Part shown: one piece after another, positions 36,047 to 48,071 of the stretch
Numbering within the stretch: position 1 is the first letter of the stretch
How the letters are laid out: each line of letters opens with the position of its first letter
Source of the DNA: Prosopocoilus inquinatus
Taxonomy: Eukaryota > Arthropoda > Insecta > Coleoptera > Lucanidae
NCBI GenBank assembly: GCA_036172665.1
Contig: CM069879.1
Coordinates: 21,677,924 to 21,741,923, forward strand
Reading direction: 5' to 3'
DNA length: 64,000 bases
The notes under the pieces: generated by a model
What the model saw: only the letters and a program-made list of their open reading frames with translations
What the model was told of the DNA's origin: nothing
Databases searched by the model: none
Translations under genes and position numbers: made by a program

Positions 36047-37080
36047 AAATAACATGTAATGATTTGTAAGTCACATTTCGGAACTAGACGCCTATTTTAC
36101 TATTACTATCAGCACATATACCATTTATACAAGACTACTCCCCCCCCCCTCCTCCACCCTTCAGAAAAAAATCCTACATCCGCTCAGATCTTTACACTAC
36201 AACAAAAGACGCAGAGGACTTTTTATCGCAACTTGGCAAAGAACGTTCGAAAAGCACGAAATCTTTTCTCACCAAAATTTTAAATCATTTCCAAACTATA
36301 CGATAGATGGCGCTGCTAATTGCTAGGGTAACCGAAGATATTCTGGAAATTTAGAAACTTTAGAGTAGAGGATTATTAAATGAAGAAGGCAAAGATAAAA
36401 TAAGAACTTTCGAAGTAAATGGACAGAACAATATGCCATTTTTACTTAAAAAGCAAAATACTTCTCAGCCTGAGTTCATTCAAGAGTAAGATAAGTAAAA
36501 AATTGTTTTAAAACAAGAAGTAGCAGAAAATATGATTATAATGAAATCGTTCCTCCACTATACAGTAGATGGCGCTCATTGGTTGCACTGAAGAGCATAT
36601 GCATACCACGTAATTTTGGAGATAAATGATTAAATAAAGAAGTAGATTAAAATAAAAATAAGAATATTCAACGTAAATTCTCAGACATAGAAGAAGAAAA
36701 ATAAAATAATCAAAAGTGACTCTAATAGAAAACCTTTTATTTTAATTAAAATACTTCTTTGAAGATTAAGCAGGAGTAATATAGGACGAAAAGATTGATT
36801 CAAAATTCGAGGTGAATTTTGAATCAATTTGAATTTTGAACTTCACTATACAACAGAAGGCGCTGTTCTCAACTGAGAAACATTTAAAAAATTTGACTTT
36901 TCAAGTCTCTAAATTATTAAATGAAGAGGAAGTGGAATAAATAATAACATAAATGCTTGGTTGAAAAAAAGAAAAACTAAGAAAATACAATTATTAACTT
37001 TAAAACAACTTCGTTATACTTAAACAGGAAGCGTTTTTTAAATAGATAATTCGGAACAAAACTGAAGCGTTTGAGGAAGA

Positions 37081-37680
37081 CATGTTCTAAATAAAAGTTA
37101 ATTTCCTTAACTTAATTGCCATTTAAGGTTCAATTTATTTATTTTTAATGTAAACTCATATTTATTGTATTTTATTCTTATCCGTGGTTCAAATGTACGC
37201 AACAGATGTTGCGACTTAAACTGTTGTTTACAAAAATGTGCTCAGCTTTGAAATAACTCGGACAGGTCGTAGTGAGTTCTTCTTCAAACGCTTTCTTTTC
37301 TTTTTCTCTTTTGGGATATTGTAAATTATCAGTTTAAAAAGTTCATCCGGTACAATAATAATAAGAATACTTTATTTTTGCGCCCTACAGTACTACACAA
37401 ACAACAAAAAGTGTATGCGCCCTGTAAGGTGTAGCTTTCAATATAATCTAAAGGCCACTTACCGTGAATTGCCCTGTATAATTTCATAATAGTAGTTTTT
37501 AATCTATTGATACTTTGACACCAACTGCATTTTGACTAAATAAATTCATCCTAATTTTGTTTGTAGGTACCCAACTGTAACAGAAAATTATTTTTTTCTT
37601 TGTGTTTATTACTAGACTTTTATGACAAACTATTGGCAACACTGCATAAAATAGAGTGATTGATAATGGATATTTCTTGT
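37081..37680. other. AT-rich intergenic DNA
   Basis: Nothing recognised. Confidence 0.5.
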
Positions 37681-38150
37681 TAGAAAAATTTTGTGCAAAT
37701 CGTTTTTGATTGCAGTGAGAACCTCGAACAGCCTCTGGACAGCTGTTTCAGCCCTGCTTGGGGCTTCTTCAGCAGAAACGTAGCTCGACATTCCCACTGC
37801 AGACCAAAAACGACTTACCCAATTTATTCGCAAATGCGATGTAAGAATGATGAACATATAAAATAGCGACATCTTACTATTGCTTTTTGACCTAACATTG
37901 CAGTAGGATAGACAAATTGAAGCGGGATTTGCTCCAAGCAGGGCTGAAACAGCTGTCCAGAGGCTGCTCGAGGTTCTCACTGCAATCAAAAACGATTTGC
38001 ACAAAATTTTTCTAAAATCTTTCATTATGCTTTGACAGCAAGCATGGCCGCCTTGCATGGGGGACTCATTAGGAGCAAATCCCGCTTCAATTTGTCTATC
38101 CTACTGCAATGTTAGGTCAAAAAGCGATAGTAAGATGTCGCTATTTTATA
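37681..38150. repeat. Interleaved inverted repeats A-B'-A'-B
   Basis: Segment A (37681-37761) is the inverse of A' (37934-38013). Segment B' (37857-37935) is the inverse of B (38072-38150). B' and A' are contiguous, so the centre is a reversed copy of an A-B unit whose halves flank it in forward orientation. Arms are about 80 bases and close to identical by eye. The minus-strand open frame over 37630-38058 is a by-product of this repeat. Confidence 0.75.
37745..37772 (-). ncRNA. Hammerhead-ribozyme-like core (candidate)
   Basis: On the minus strand CTGAAGA is followed by AGCCC / GGGCT (5-bp stem, 6-base loop) and GAAACAGC. This matches CUGANGA - stem II - GAAA with every invariant position kept. 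Downstream GCTGT could close a stem III with ACAGC. It lies at the inner edge of arm A of the interleaved repeats. Confidence 0.35.
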
Positions 38151-39309
38151 TGATATTTCTTGTATTCTGGAAATCTACTGGCCGAGACATTTTCATTCGA
38201 CGCAAGCGCGTTCCATGGAATAAGGGCGATGTCAAGACTTAATTTACAGTATAATACTCATGCACTGAACAGCGATGTGCAGATGAGTTTAACTTCTTAC
38301 ATCAAAAGACGTTTCATTATGTAATTGAAATTATGAGCAAACTTAGGACATTTGTATGGATTTTTCCCGCTCACTTCGTCTTTTGAATGCCGCCAGTTCG
38401 TGTGCGCTAGGCTATTAATGCGATGAGTATGCGGTAACAAACCCTAAGCACGCGATCGAGTTACCGTCTACCTAACGTGTGGCTTATGAGAAAGACATTG
38501 AGTTCCATACTTTCATCCGATGTCTAATTATGAGGCACCCAAATATATCTCGTCATTTGTAATAACTTTTCAATATATGTAGCATTAAATAAACCACAAG
38601 CTTATGGTAAAGCTTGCCAAACTCTCATCATTACACCATCTCTGTTTTCACAGGCAGAGAGAAGGGGACAGGAATGAAAATTTTAATAAAAGAATAATTT
38701 GGAACGAACTGATTTAAAAACGCGGGCCCGGCGAGTTCATCTGTTTCGCGGGAGGCAGTGAAAAATCGTTTCATCTGCGACGGATGTAAAGTGCAAACAA
38801 AGCTGTAAATATAAATTATCGTCGGTTTAAGGCCGAAGAATAATTTATCAAAATTCGAGCCCTTCACGTCCTAACCCGGTTTTATTTGTAAAAAGTGAGC
38901 GGCTGAATCGATACCTGCGAGGCCTTCGGGCAGCCGACCTAAAGTTGGGCTTTGTTCCGAAGAACTGTTTTTAACGGAAATGTTTTCATTGTATAACACA
39001 GAATGAATCGTTAGTATGCGAAGGTAAAATTGAATTTATAATTCCTGCATTATATTAATTATCATGATCGAAACAACGTGATCGTCAATATTTCTGATGT
39101 ACATACAGGATGATCGGTGGTCATGGAAGAGAGGAGATCCGACAAAGTAAAATAACAAAGTCTGAATTTAAAGATAATTGTTGAATACCTGATCATTCCA
39201 AGAAAAAGCAAATTGGAAATGTAATACAAAATTTGATATTAAAATCAATTAAGGGTACTCTGCTTTCTACAGCTAACTTTTTTTATCAGATAAATTAATC
39301 ACATCACAG
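38151..39309. other. Intergenic DNA
   Basis: 39061-39100 and 39438-39480 share a degenerate ~45-base block (ATGAT.GAAACA..GTGAT..TCAAT). Otherwise nothing recognised. Confidence 0.4.
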
Positions 39310-39428
39310 ATATGTACTACGACGCTCAACTTGATACTCCTGCATGTGAACCACACCCTTAACAATATTCAGCATAAGGGCTACGAAACTGTCAAATGGT
39401 ATCATTTATACTGAGCGTCGTACAAGAA
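39310..39428. mobile_element. Small MITE-like inverted repeat
   Basis: TACTACGACGCTCAACTTGA at the left is matched by the inverted right end TTGTACGACGCTCAGTATAA, then GATAC in both. About 119 bases. Confidence 0.45.
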
Positions 39429-40319
39429 TTGACGTTATAATGATTGAAACAGTATGATTATCAATTTTTCAGGAATACAGAAAGTCAGACAAAGGAAAAT
39501 ATTGGCAGATACATTTCTGCACGTACAAGAATCGACGTTTAATATCAAATTTCCACCATTTGCACGCACATTCTCACACTCGAGGAATATTATTTTTTTT
39601 ATATGTACTGGGAAACGTGATATCCCTTACACAATGTGCGCTGAGAGCCTTTTTGATGCGATCATCTCCCAGCAAGCGAAATTATCCAATTATGCTAGTC
39701 GTCCTAAGTTTTCAATTGCTTAATTCGAAATAAATTGAAATAGATATTTTGTTTTGTACGGCCCTGATTTATTTCGGCGCATAAAGAGGGCTCCTCGGCG
39801 CGCTTAAGTGTTCTTGTTCGTCTTTCTTCTTGTAAACAGTATTTGATGGAACTAACTGGAAAAGGATGTGACGTGTTTTATGGGGTGTGTCCATTTGGAC
39901 GGAACTATTATTCATTCGCCGAGCCCCTTTTCCACCGCGAGCTTTTACGGCCGGTGCGTTTTGTTAAGAGTTTTTATTTACTTCGGAAATTTAACGCCTC
40001 TAATTTTTCTTTCCCCGTTTTATTAATTCGGACGCCCGGAAAAGTCCTTTTGCTTTCCCTGTTGTGTCGTGAATGTGATCAATGCCGACGCTGCTTCTGC
40101 TGCTAATTCCTTGAGGTTGACATGCGACACCTTTGGAACTGTAACGGTATTACTGAGGAAACCGCCTTGTTTACATTTGATCAAGTTGTAGCACAAAGGA
40201 AATGCTTGGTCTTAAGTGGCACCAATGGGCTTAGTTCTGTATCCGGTATGAGCCAAACGTGCAGCTGTTACAAGACTTAAATGATCATTGTGATACGGCT
40301 TAGTTGTATGGTCTAATAC
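39429..40319. other. Intergenic DNA
   Basis: Two frames of 87-89 codons (39454, 39843) show no domain I recognise. Confidence 0.4.
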
Positions 40320-40345
40320 AGAGGTGCCCAACCTTTTTTAAGCAT
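40320..40345 (+). mobile_element. Solo hAT-like terminal sequence
   Basis: CAGAGGTGCCCAACCTTTTT is a typical hAT terminal sequence. No inverted partner was found within 1 kb, so it is a truncated remnant or chance. Confidence 0.35.
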
Positions 40346-40639
40346 CAATCAATTTTCTCAAATTATAATTCTAAAATGATTCTTGTATACTAAATGAATG
40401 GTGTTTGGTAATGTCCACGCAGGCTTTGTATTTCATTGATTGTTTAAACAAGAGTAAGAAGTTTTATTAACTTAATCACGGTAAAGACGAAGATAGTTGA
40501 AAGGGGAAGCACCCCCTCTTGGTTCAGTTAAGGTGAAGCCACGCTCCTCATCTCAGTATTATTCAAGATGGGGTCATTCGCTTCTACAGCAACTATACGA
40601 CATTCATTGTCGCGTTTTTGTCTACTAGACGTATTACTT

Positions 40640-40733
40640 ATGATACAAGTATGTGAAGTAAGGCTTTTATGCACGAATTGCAAAGTTTTAATCGCAAGGA
40701 GTGCATAAAAGCCTTCCACACACGTGCATCATA
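40640..40733 (+). ncRNA. Pre-miRNA-like hairpin (candidate)
   Basis: A ~94-base fold has an uninterrupted inner stem AAGGCTTTTATGCAC / GTGCATAAAAGCCTT, a further TTGC/GCAA pairing above it with a 12-base loop, small internal mismatches below (GTATGTG / CACACAC) and a basal TATGAT / ATCATA stem. Size and mismatch pattern suit a miRNA precursor, and either strand could be transcribed. I do not recognise a known miRNA seed; a tiny palindromic MITE is the alternative. Confidence 0.35.
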
Positions 40734-41876
40734 CAATATTTTATTTACGACCCAATTTTGTTGTGTTTGTTGTCGCTTCGTTCGTTGTAAATAATGTCAA
40801 CAGACATCATTTAATAATGATAGTCACATTTTTCTACACACGATTTAATTCGTTTACTCTCGATTTATTTGTAGATCTTCACACAAAATAACTTATTAAA
40901 TAATATGTTCATTATAGGGTGGGATTAGATAAAGTGAATTTTAGTTTAGTTTTAAGAAAATCTTTCGTATGTCTTATCTAGCGCAAGTTTCTCATTTTCC
41001 ATTGCTAGATTTTTTGAATCAATAGAAAATAACCAGTCGTTAACGTGATTAATTTCGCTTGTTGACGACTTGTGCTTCTATTAACAAAGTGTTCCGCTGG
41101 TTTTGTTGGATAAAAGTAGCGCAACTACAGCGCTTCCGTTTTAATATTAATGTTCGAAGACGTCGCGAAAAAACGCATCGAAGTTTCCAAAACGAAACCG
41201 GCGAGCGCTTTATCTCGAGCAGATGAGTTTCGAAAGTTTCCCGAAAGCTCAGCGCGGGTAATCAATGTTTTTTTTTATTTATCGCTTTTTTTCCTCGGAT
41301 GAGGTCAATCGTCTGCGATCCGGTTATTGTCTGTGACGCACCCCCGGAGCAGAATATTTCGCATTACGTCCGGTTAAGCGCGCAAATGCGTATCTCCCTC
41401 TGGCGGGAAAACTGAGGACGTCGATTTCGGGGGATTTCGTACAATGGGGAGCGAACATGGGGGTTTCTTGCGGCTGCATTCAGCCGAGGTCGCTGCACCC
41501 GAGATAAATTGAACAACTTCGCCGAGTTAAGATATCAGCGGAGCGATGCTGTTATCCGATTTGATGTATGCTGGGAAATTGCACGCACACCACCCTGCAA
41601 GAAAAAAACCACCCCCTGCATTTCCACGCAGAATGTTATCGGGAACGAAGATTTATGACCCGCATTTATACAAGTAAGTGCAACTGCTTCTTCATACGTA
41701 TGTAACTCTGGTTTTACTCTTCACTTTTTCAGGTTTTATGGAATGCATTAGGAACTACAAAACATCTTTCGATGGTCCGTTTCGAAATGTATTTTCGTTA
41801 TCCTTTAGAAAAGTGAGAACGACAGAAAACGCTTTCGAATTACTTATATTAGTACGTCGATAGTTGTTACCTTAAG
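40734..41876. other. Intergenic DNA, GC-richer 41100-41560
   Basis: 41150-41550 is GC-richer, free of recognised repeats and lacks long frames; a candidate regulatory block only. Confidence 0.35.
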
Positions 41877-42053
41877 CAGAGTGTCCACTAGGGCGGTCGG
41901 TCGATCGGAGCAACGCAGCGCCAAAACAAATGCATGTAGGCACTATTCCGCGCCGCGCTCCTGCCCTAATGGACGCGCTTCAATTAATTTACATGGATTT
42001 CGTTTTGGAGCTGCGCCGCGCTGCTCTGATCAACTGCCCTAGTGGCCGCTTTG
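41877..42053. mobile_element. GC-rich hAT-like MITE
   Basis: CAGAGTGTCCACTAGGGCGG at the left and inverted CAAAGCGGCCACTAGGGCAG at the right, followed in both by GCAGCGC/GCGCGGCGC and CCAAAAC. A third inverted copy of the motif (CCTGCCCTAATGGACGCGC) lies in the centre. No clear 8-bp duplication. Confidence 0.65.
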
Positions 42054-44205
42054 CTTTGAATACACCTAACTAGTGATGTACAGGCAGCGAACAGACCATA
42101 CCTACGTATGCCCAAGGTTGGTAGAGCTGGACTGTGTATTAGAAGGTTGTCTTGATCCAAGGAGGAAGGTTTGGGTATGTAACTCGTTACGTCACGTCAC
42201 GTGATAAATTCTATTGGACATATCAATGAGGTTCTTGCTTTATGTGATCAATAGGACCACATAACTGATTCCATTTTTAGTGAATTAGATTACTCTTTAA
42301 GAGGCAAATTAAAACTCACTCTATTTACTTCACTGTGACGGATAGAAGTTCCATGTGAGTTTCTTTTGCAGGGGTGTAAGGATCAAACTGCACATTTAAA
42401 TGGGAACGAGGCAACCTGCTAGATGCAATATCAGTTTTACCAACCTTGCGTACACCGAATTCTACGTGGAGAAACAGCTGTTGTATTCATCGGACACCTT
42501 AATACCTATGATAATCCATCAGAAAGAAAAATAAATAAATTGGTAAAGCAGGGGATGGGTTGTAGTGAAAGGAAAATTTTCAAAAAAAGAGAGGTCCACG
42601 TTAGATGATAAAATGCGTATTAAAAAAGGGGCCCAGTTTGATTTAGATGCATTTTTCCGGCTGCCCATTATCTGACCGCTGAGTCACTGCCACCTAAACC
42701 CGGCCAAATGCCGTGTTTTTGTTGTAATTTTTATTTTTTGGGAAACCTGCCGCTCTCTAGATATTTAGGTCAGTTTTTAACTTATTCAATGCTTCTCCTG
42801 AGCGAGTTACTCTCTGAAATTAAACCGTTTCGTCAAGATTTCGGGCTAAGCATTTTGCGATTTTTTTTTTGTATCGAACGGCGATGTTCCATGTGTGTTC
42901 CGCTTGCTTTCCGGCGGAGATTGTTGTGAAACTTAGTGTTCGTTTTAATGTGCAAAGTACGCACGTCTGGTGATCGCTCGGATCAGTTGATTGAGCTGGA
43001 AGGTTTTCCCAATCTAATTTTTCTGACATTGCCGAACCCAAGAGCGAAGCCTTATTTTCTTTCGCAAACTTGAACACTTACTCGTGTGTCAAGGTCAGTT
43101 ATTTCAGCCATTTGAAACTTTCTTGGTTTTTCTCTTCGTTGTACAGACATGATAAGTTCCTTTCTTGCCTTTTGAAATTTTATTTAGAATTCTTTTACCC
43201 CTACAGACAAGTTTTACCACGCCGCGCCGCCTTAGATGGGCCAGCTTTTATCGTACCATTCTGTTTTTGGAGTTCGAACTGGTATCAACCGTTTGACTAG
43301 ACAAGCTTTGTGCTAATCGAAGCCCGAATTGCTGCCGCCAACTTGCTGGTCTCGTTACCTTTTTCTAACAGCTGTTGACCTCGGAATCCGACTTGGTATT
43401 CGTACGACTTTTCACACCGTAGGCATCTGCATCACGAGGGTGAACGTTGCGTACCGCACACTCCGGAGTATTATTCCCTTTTGGATTTCAATAATTCAGT
43501 GCACGTCTGCGCGTTCTTGTTTAAGTAATTTCGGTATATATCGCCTTGGAAAATGTAATTCAGTTTAATTTAACTTTGAGGTTGTTTATTTCAGCTTAAA
43601 CTCAATTAATTCTAATGCTACCGTTATATGTTGCTAATTTCCATTATTTTTTGTTAACGTTTGAGTACGTTTATATAATTTTTGGTTTATCTGTTATTGC
43701 TGATTACTGTGAGACAAAGGGAAATTTCCTTACGTACGTACTCGTAATGTACTTGAAATATTTTAAGACAAATATGGACGTGTCCAAGACAACAACTCAA
43801 ACTATCAAATATAAAACAAAATAATCCGCAAATAATAAGGTGGAAGTTACCTCGACTTTTATAGATTACAAAACCAGCACGGTATTGACGGCTCGGAATA
43901 GATGTGAACTTCGGTTTCGCCAAATAACATTCGGCAACACCTGCAGGTGTGCAAGACCTGTAAAAGAGTCAAGTCTCCGGGTTGTATGATGCCTAAGATT
44001 GATTAATAAGTGATAAGTTGTTTTACATATCTGTTCCTTTCCACCGAAGGCGTGGTTAACCGACGTCTGCATGGGGTCATCTTCGCTAATTCTTTGCCGG
44101 ACGAGAATCCTTTTGGACATCATTTGGGTTACGTAGGATTTCACCGTGGTCGGGTGCATTCCGGCTTACCACGTGTACCATGTTTTACAGTATCTATCCG
44201 TGTGT
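42054..44205. other. Intergenic DNA
   Basis: Several 60-97-codon frames on both strands overlap one another; none shows a family motif. Nothing firm. Confidence 0.4.
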
Positions 44206-44720
44206 AAAGTGTTGTCTAGTAGTTTTAAACTGTTTTACATCGGTTATATTATTCTACCTTATCTTCTTTTGCACAAGCGCGTTATTCACGATTGTTATAT
44301 ACTATATGAGAATTAACTGTCGACTGTTACTGTACGTAATATCCTATATTAAAGTTGTTAATTTCAATCTCGGATTGATTTTATTTTGGATATGTGAACT
44401 TACCGTTTGTATCTATCGCCGACGCAACCGAGGACCTTCAGAGTCGAACTATAAATAAATAAATATTCTCCTAGTGGAGTGTTCAGAGACCTTTTGCCAT
44501 CGCGAAGCGACACTAGGTGGCGCCTTCTTGTTGTGCGGCTTGGGACTTTAGTGCGGCTATCTCGCTGCGAAATTCTATACCCCACGACCGTCTCCCTGAG
44601 CTGGGTAGTCCCTTTGCGAGCGTTACCCTTCAACTGTAAACGGGTAGGTTCGGCCGTCCCTTTGCTGCGTATTGTTACTAGCGAGAGGTAGTAACAAAGT
44701 CTGGGGCTGTCCGGGATCAA
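44206..44720 (+). mobile_element. LTR plus primer-binding-site remnant
   Basis: AATAAATAAATATT (about 44453) could be an LTR polyadenylation signal. The stretch ends GTAGTAACA at 44696. Three bases later TCTGGGGCTGTCCGGGATCA resembles the tRNA-Pro-type site TGGGGGCTCGTCCGGGAT with two single-base gaps. The left edge is a guess (TGTGTAAAG). Sequence to about 44820 may be decayed gag; no pol was found. Confidence 0.35.
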
Positions 44721-45160
44721 ACGAAGAAAATGACGAATAAGGTAACGACGTCTGAGATAATACCAACTAAAAGAAAGGTTAGCTTACCTAACCAATCCTA
44801 CGAAATCTAAAAAAGAAAAAGTTAATGATCGGTTGGTTCAAAAATAAGATTAGAATAGGTACCAGCTTCGGATTGATACGAAACACTTCCGACAGGTGAC
44901 GTCAACAAGACCATCTAAGCACGGACACAGAGTGTTTTTTTATTTTGATTTTGACCAGAGCACAGAACGACGTGTCATTAATTGCCAGAGCTATAAAGAT
45001 ACTGAGAACACGGAATCAAATGTCGCTGCAGGCGAACTCAAAGTAAGGCGACCAATTTAAGAACGTGAAAAATCTTTCAGCAGGGCATATACAATCCGTA
45101 CATCGAAATATGAAATCGAAGTGGCAGCACAGAAATTAAAAATGGACGGCGCAAGCATAA
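44721..45160. other. Sequence following the 44.7-kb primer-binding-site-like motif
   Basis: A short frame starting near 44730 soon stops. It may be decayed retrotransposon leader/gag, otherwise unassigned. Confidence 0.25.
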
Positions 45161-45367
45161 GGCCGATATCCCATTGTCGATATTTTGATCAAAATTTCCA
45201 CCAAATTTTAATAAATACGGTTTTATGACAGTGGAATAATTTATGAGTTTATCACATTCTTATAAAGATGTATTGATAATCGTAGTGTGATATAAGTTAC
45301 TTGGGTATTTAAGTAATATGTATTATTTTGATGGAAATTTTGATCAAAATATTAACAGTGGTGCGGC
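45161..45367. mobile_element. MITE with ATTTTGATCAAAATTTCCA repeats
   Basis: GATATTTTGATCAAAATTTC at the left is matched by its inverse near 45332-45352. The ends GGCCGATAT and GTGCGGC are flanked by TAA and TTA. About 207 bases; possibly PIF/Harbinger-type. Confidence 0.6.
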
Positions 45368-47856
45368 TTAATATGATCTTAAAAAAAGACAATGATTATT
45401 TCGTAAATATCTCAATGAATTCGTCAATATGAAACATGCAAATCAGATTCCATACTTAAAAGTTGCAGTTTTTTGTAAAACTCGCGCAAAACCGATTCGC
45501 CGGATTCAGAACCAGTTCCGGACTTATAAAAAAATAAATTTTAGCAAACGAGAGAGATGCAGTCTTTTAAAGTGACATAAGCTCATAACATCTTTCTCGT
45601 ATAATGAACAAGCAAAGTATGGGCAATTAAAGCTGCGAGTAATATTATCAATTGCAATTTCTTCAGTTCGAGAAAAGTAGCACTGCAACCTGCAAGAAGC
45701 AGAAATAACAAATAAAATAGAAGTAGACTTTACAAGAGTATCTCTTGAATAAAAAATTCATTACTAATATAAATCGCAGCATTCAAAAACGAAAATAACC
45801 GTCCGGCCACATACAGGCGAGCTTGTAAGGAGGAGGAAAAATCACTTAAAGTGTCAGGTATAGCGTGTTATAACACTATTTATTGTCGTTATTTCTAACG
45901 AACGCCTTAATGTTCAGACGTATACGACTTCGCCTACGATAAATCTTCATGAGTCGGGCGACTGGAAAGGACATCCCTGCCGTTGCTGTAGCTGCAGAAA
46001 AGAAAGAAGCAAATTGTACACTTCGATGATTGTATAAATAAATAAATGAATTTTAAACAGATAAAAAAAAAAAGTCCGCGGTTTTGAGGGCGGAGTAATT
46101 TTGGTTTTTTTGTTTTGAATAAGATTCCGCAAAACCTAAGGTCATTCACTCAATACTTACATAATAAAAATTGAATGCCTTGGGGGTGCACTTGCGTCTT
46201 CCTCCGCGAAGAATTAATAATGGAAAGCATTTGTGTTTGGGGCGCCCGCCTTTTGCATCCGATGTCTGCGTCTGCATTCGAAATTTGTATTATGTACGGC
46301 GCAAAGATTACACAGTAATGCGATTCTGTATGCAAAATAAGGAACCGCACGGCAATTCAAATATGCAGACGTAAGTAATCTTGTCTTGCAAGCTGCTATC
46401 TGCTGTATTACAGCACGCTAGATAAATCTACCTAATGCCGGGAGTACGATAATGGAGATAACAATTTCATTTTCGTTTTGCAGGTATGCAGGTACTTATC
46501 TGGAAGCAGATATGTACGTTCAAACGCACTGCATTTCGTTTGGAAAACTGATTCCAAGCGTTCCTTTTTGAGTACTAATTCAAATCCTCCCTTCAATCCC
46601 ATTGCACTTGAAAAGCACCCTCTTCCCTTGCAATATTCATTTTTATTCGTTTTCTTCTTCTCATATTCTCTTGTTTTCGTGAAATTTCCGATTTCCTGCC
46701 TACTCTTCACTAATTCCATATAAAGCTCTTTACCTGCCATTTGAAGAATCCTTTTTCAGTATAATCTATGATCAGTTCTAGTGGTTGCTCGATTGATTTT
46801 TTTTAACTTTCAGTGATCCTTCACATCCTTCTTGTTTTCTTTTTAATTGAAATTTCCATGCCCTTTTCATCCTTCTCCATTCATTACTTACAAGTAAAAG
46901 AAACGGGGTTCTTTTTGTGCAACCTGAAGAATTCTTTTAGAATCACTTGATAGTTGCTGGAAAGTTTTAGCAGATCATGCGCGCCAGATAATCAGGCTAC
47001 TGTACTAACACATTTGAAACGTGAATCTCTTTGCAAAACTAAGCAGGAAACTGTATACCTACCCCCCGAACCCTCCCAGTTTGTTTATTGACTTTCCCCA
47101 ATTTTAGCGGTCGCGTGATTAATTTTTCTAGATGCCCTCAAGTCTTCCTGCCTTTTTTTCAATTTAAGATTGCGCGTCCTATCCCTATCACACTGCTTAC
47201 ATGTAGAGGAGGAAGCGAAATTCTTTAATGCGATTGTAGGACGTACGGACGGGGGTTGGAACCCATTTTTCAACCCTTTTTATCCCCAATTCTTTTGACA
47301 ATCCGTACAATGTTGGATTTCGATTTTTTTGTTAGTAGCGTCCTGGTTTTAGCAAGGAAAGATTTCTAAATCGTCTTCCTCGAATTGCTCGAATCGCATC
47401 TACTTATATTTTTGGGATTTGTCGAAAATGGTCCACTCCTTATCTTTTTCTCAGCTTACTTAATACATCCTTTCTTATAGAAATTCAAATAAAAAAATTT
47501 AATCTTTAATTAACAAAATATATTCAGTTATGTTCATACAAAAACTAAGAAAATACAAACAAGAATATGCGATTTTCATTTAATTAATAGATTAATTAAT
47601 TTTTTTGGGGTAACAATTAGCATAATAATATAATAATAGAATATGATAGAGAGAAGAGCAGATCTACATAAACCAGTTTACTTCCAGAAAACTTTGTTAA
47701 CCATAATGCTTTATTCAAACTCACCCCTACCGGTCGTGGATGCTTCTCAGGTACACTTTATTTAAATTAAATTAGGAAAATTCAATGATGGAATGAATTT
47801 TGAATTTTGAAAACTTTACGACGAGGAATTTTTAAGACGCATTTCACATAGACTAC
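45368..47856. other. Intergenic DNA
   Basis: Short overlapping frames at 45934-46740 on both strands, none recognised. 47480-47700 is extremely AT-rich. Confidence 0.4.
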
Positions 47857-48071
47857 GGTCCGTATTCACAAACAAAACTTACGCTATGCGTTCGCTTACA
47901 ATTCGCTATAATTCATAAACTGTATGTATTTCTCGCATTTGAGGCACACAATCAGTGAGAGTCAGCATTTTATGAATTACTTTCTCAAAATGCGGCAAAT
48001 ACGTACAGTTTATCAGTTATAGTGAATTCTAACTGATCGCATAGCGCAAGTTTTGTGTGTGAATACGGACC
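47857..48071. mobile_element. Palindromic MITE
   Basis: GGTCCGTATTCACAAACAAA at the left matches the inverse of the right end (GGTCCGTATTCACACACAAA), continuing AACTT.CGCTATGCG in both, with an inner pair AATTCATAAACTGTATGTAT. 215 bases, no clear duplication. Confidence 0.75.

Larger units (their letters stand above)
33640..37080 (+). repeat. Degenerate ~270-bp tandem repeat array
   Basis: Units share TTTCCAAACT.TAC.ATAGAT, TAGATGGCGCT, TTAAATGAAGAAG and AAAATAAGAA in that order. The clearest copies start near 36284, 36545 and 36835 (spacing 261-291); older ones are near 34067 and 34399. Two later insertions interrupt it: the GCCGTCG element and the 35903 hairpin. The interval 35300-35900 is too decayed to assign. 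Confidence 0.6.

Noticed and set aside
37630..38058. 142-codon minus-strand open frame
   Set aside because: It runs through the interleaved inverted repeats; its internal similarity is explained by them.
44400..44720. 106-codon minus-strand Arg-rich frame
   Set aside because: It lies over the LTR-like, GC-richer region and shows no family motif; likely antisense chance.
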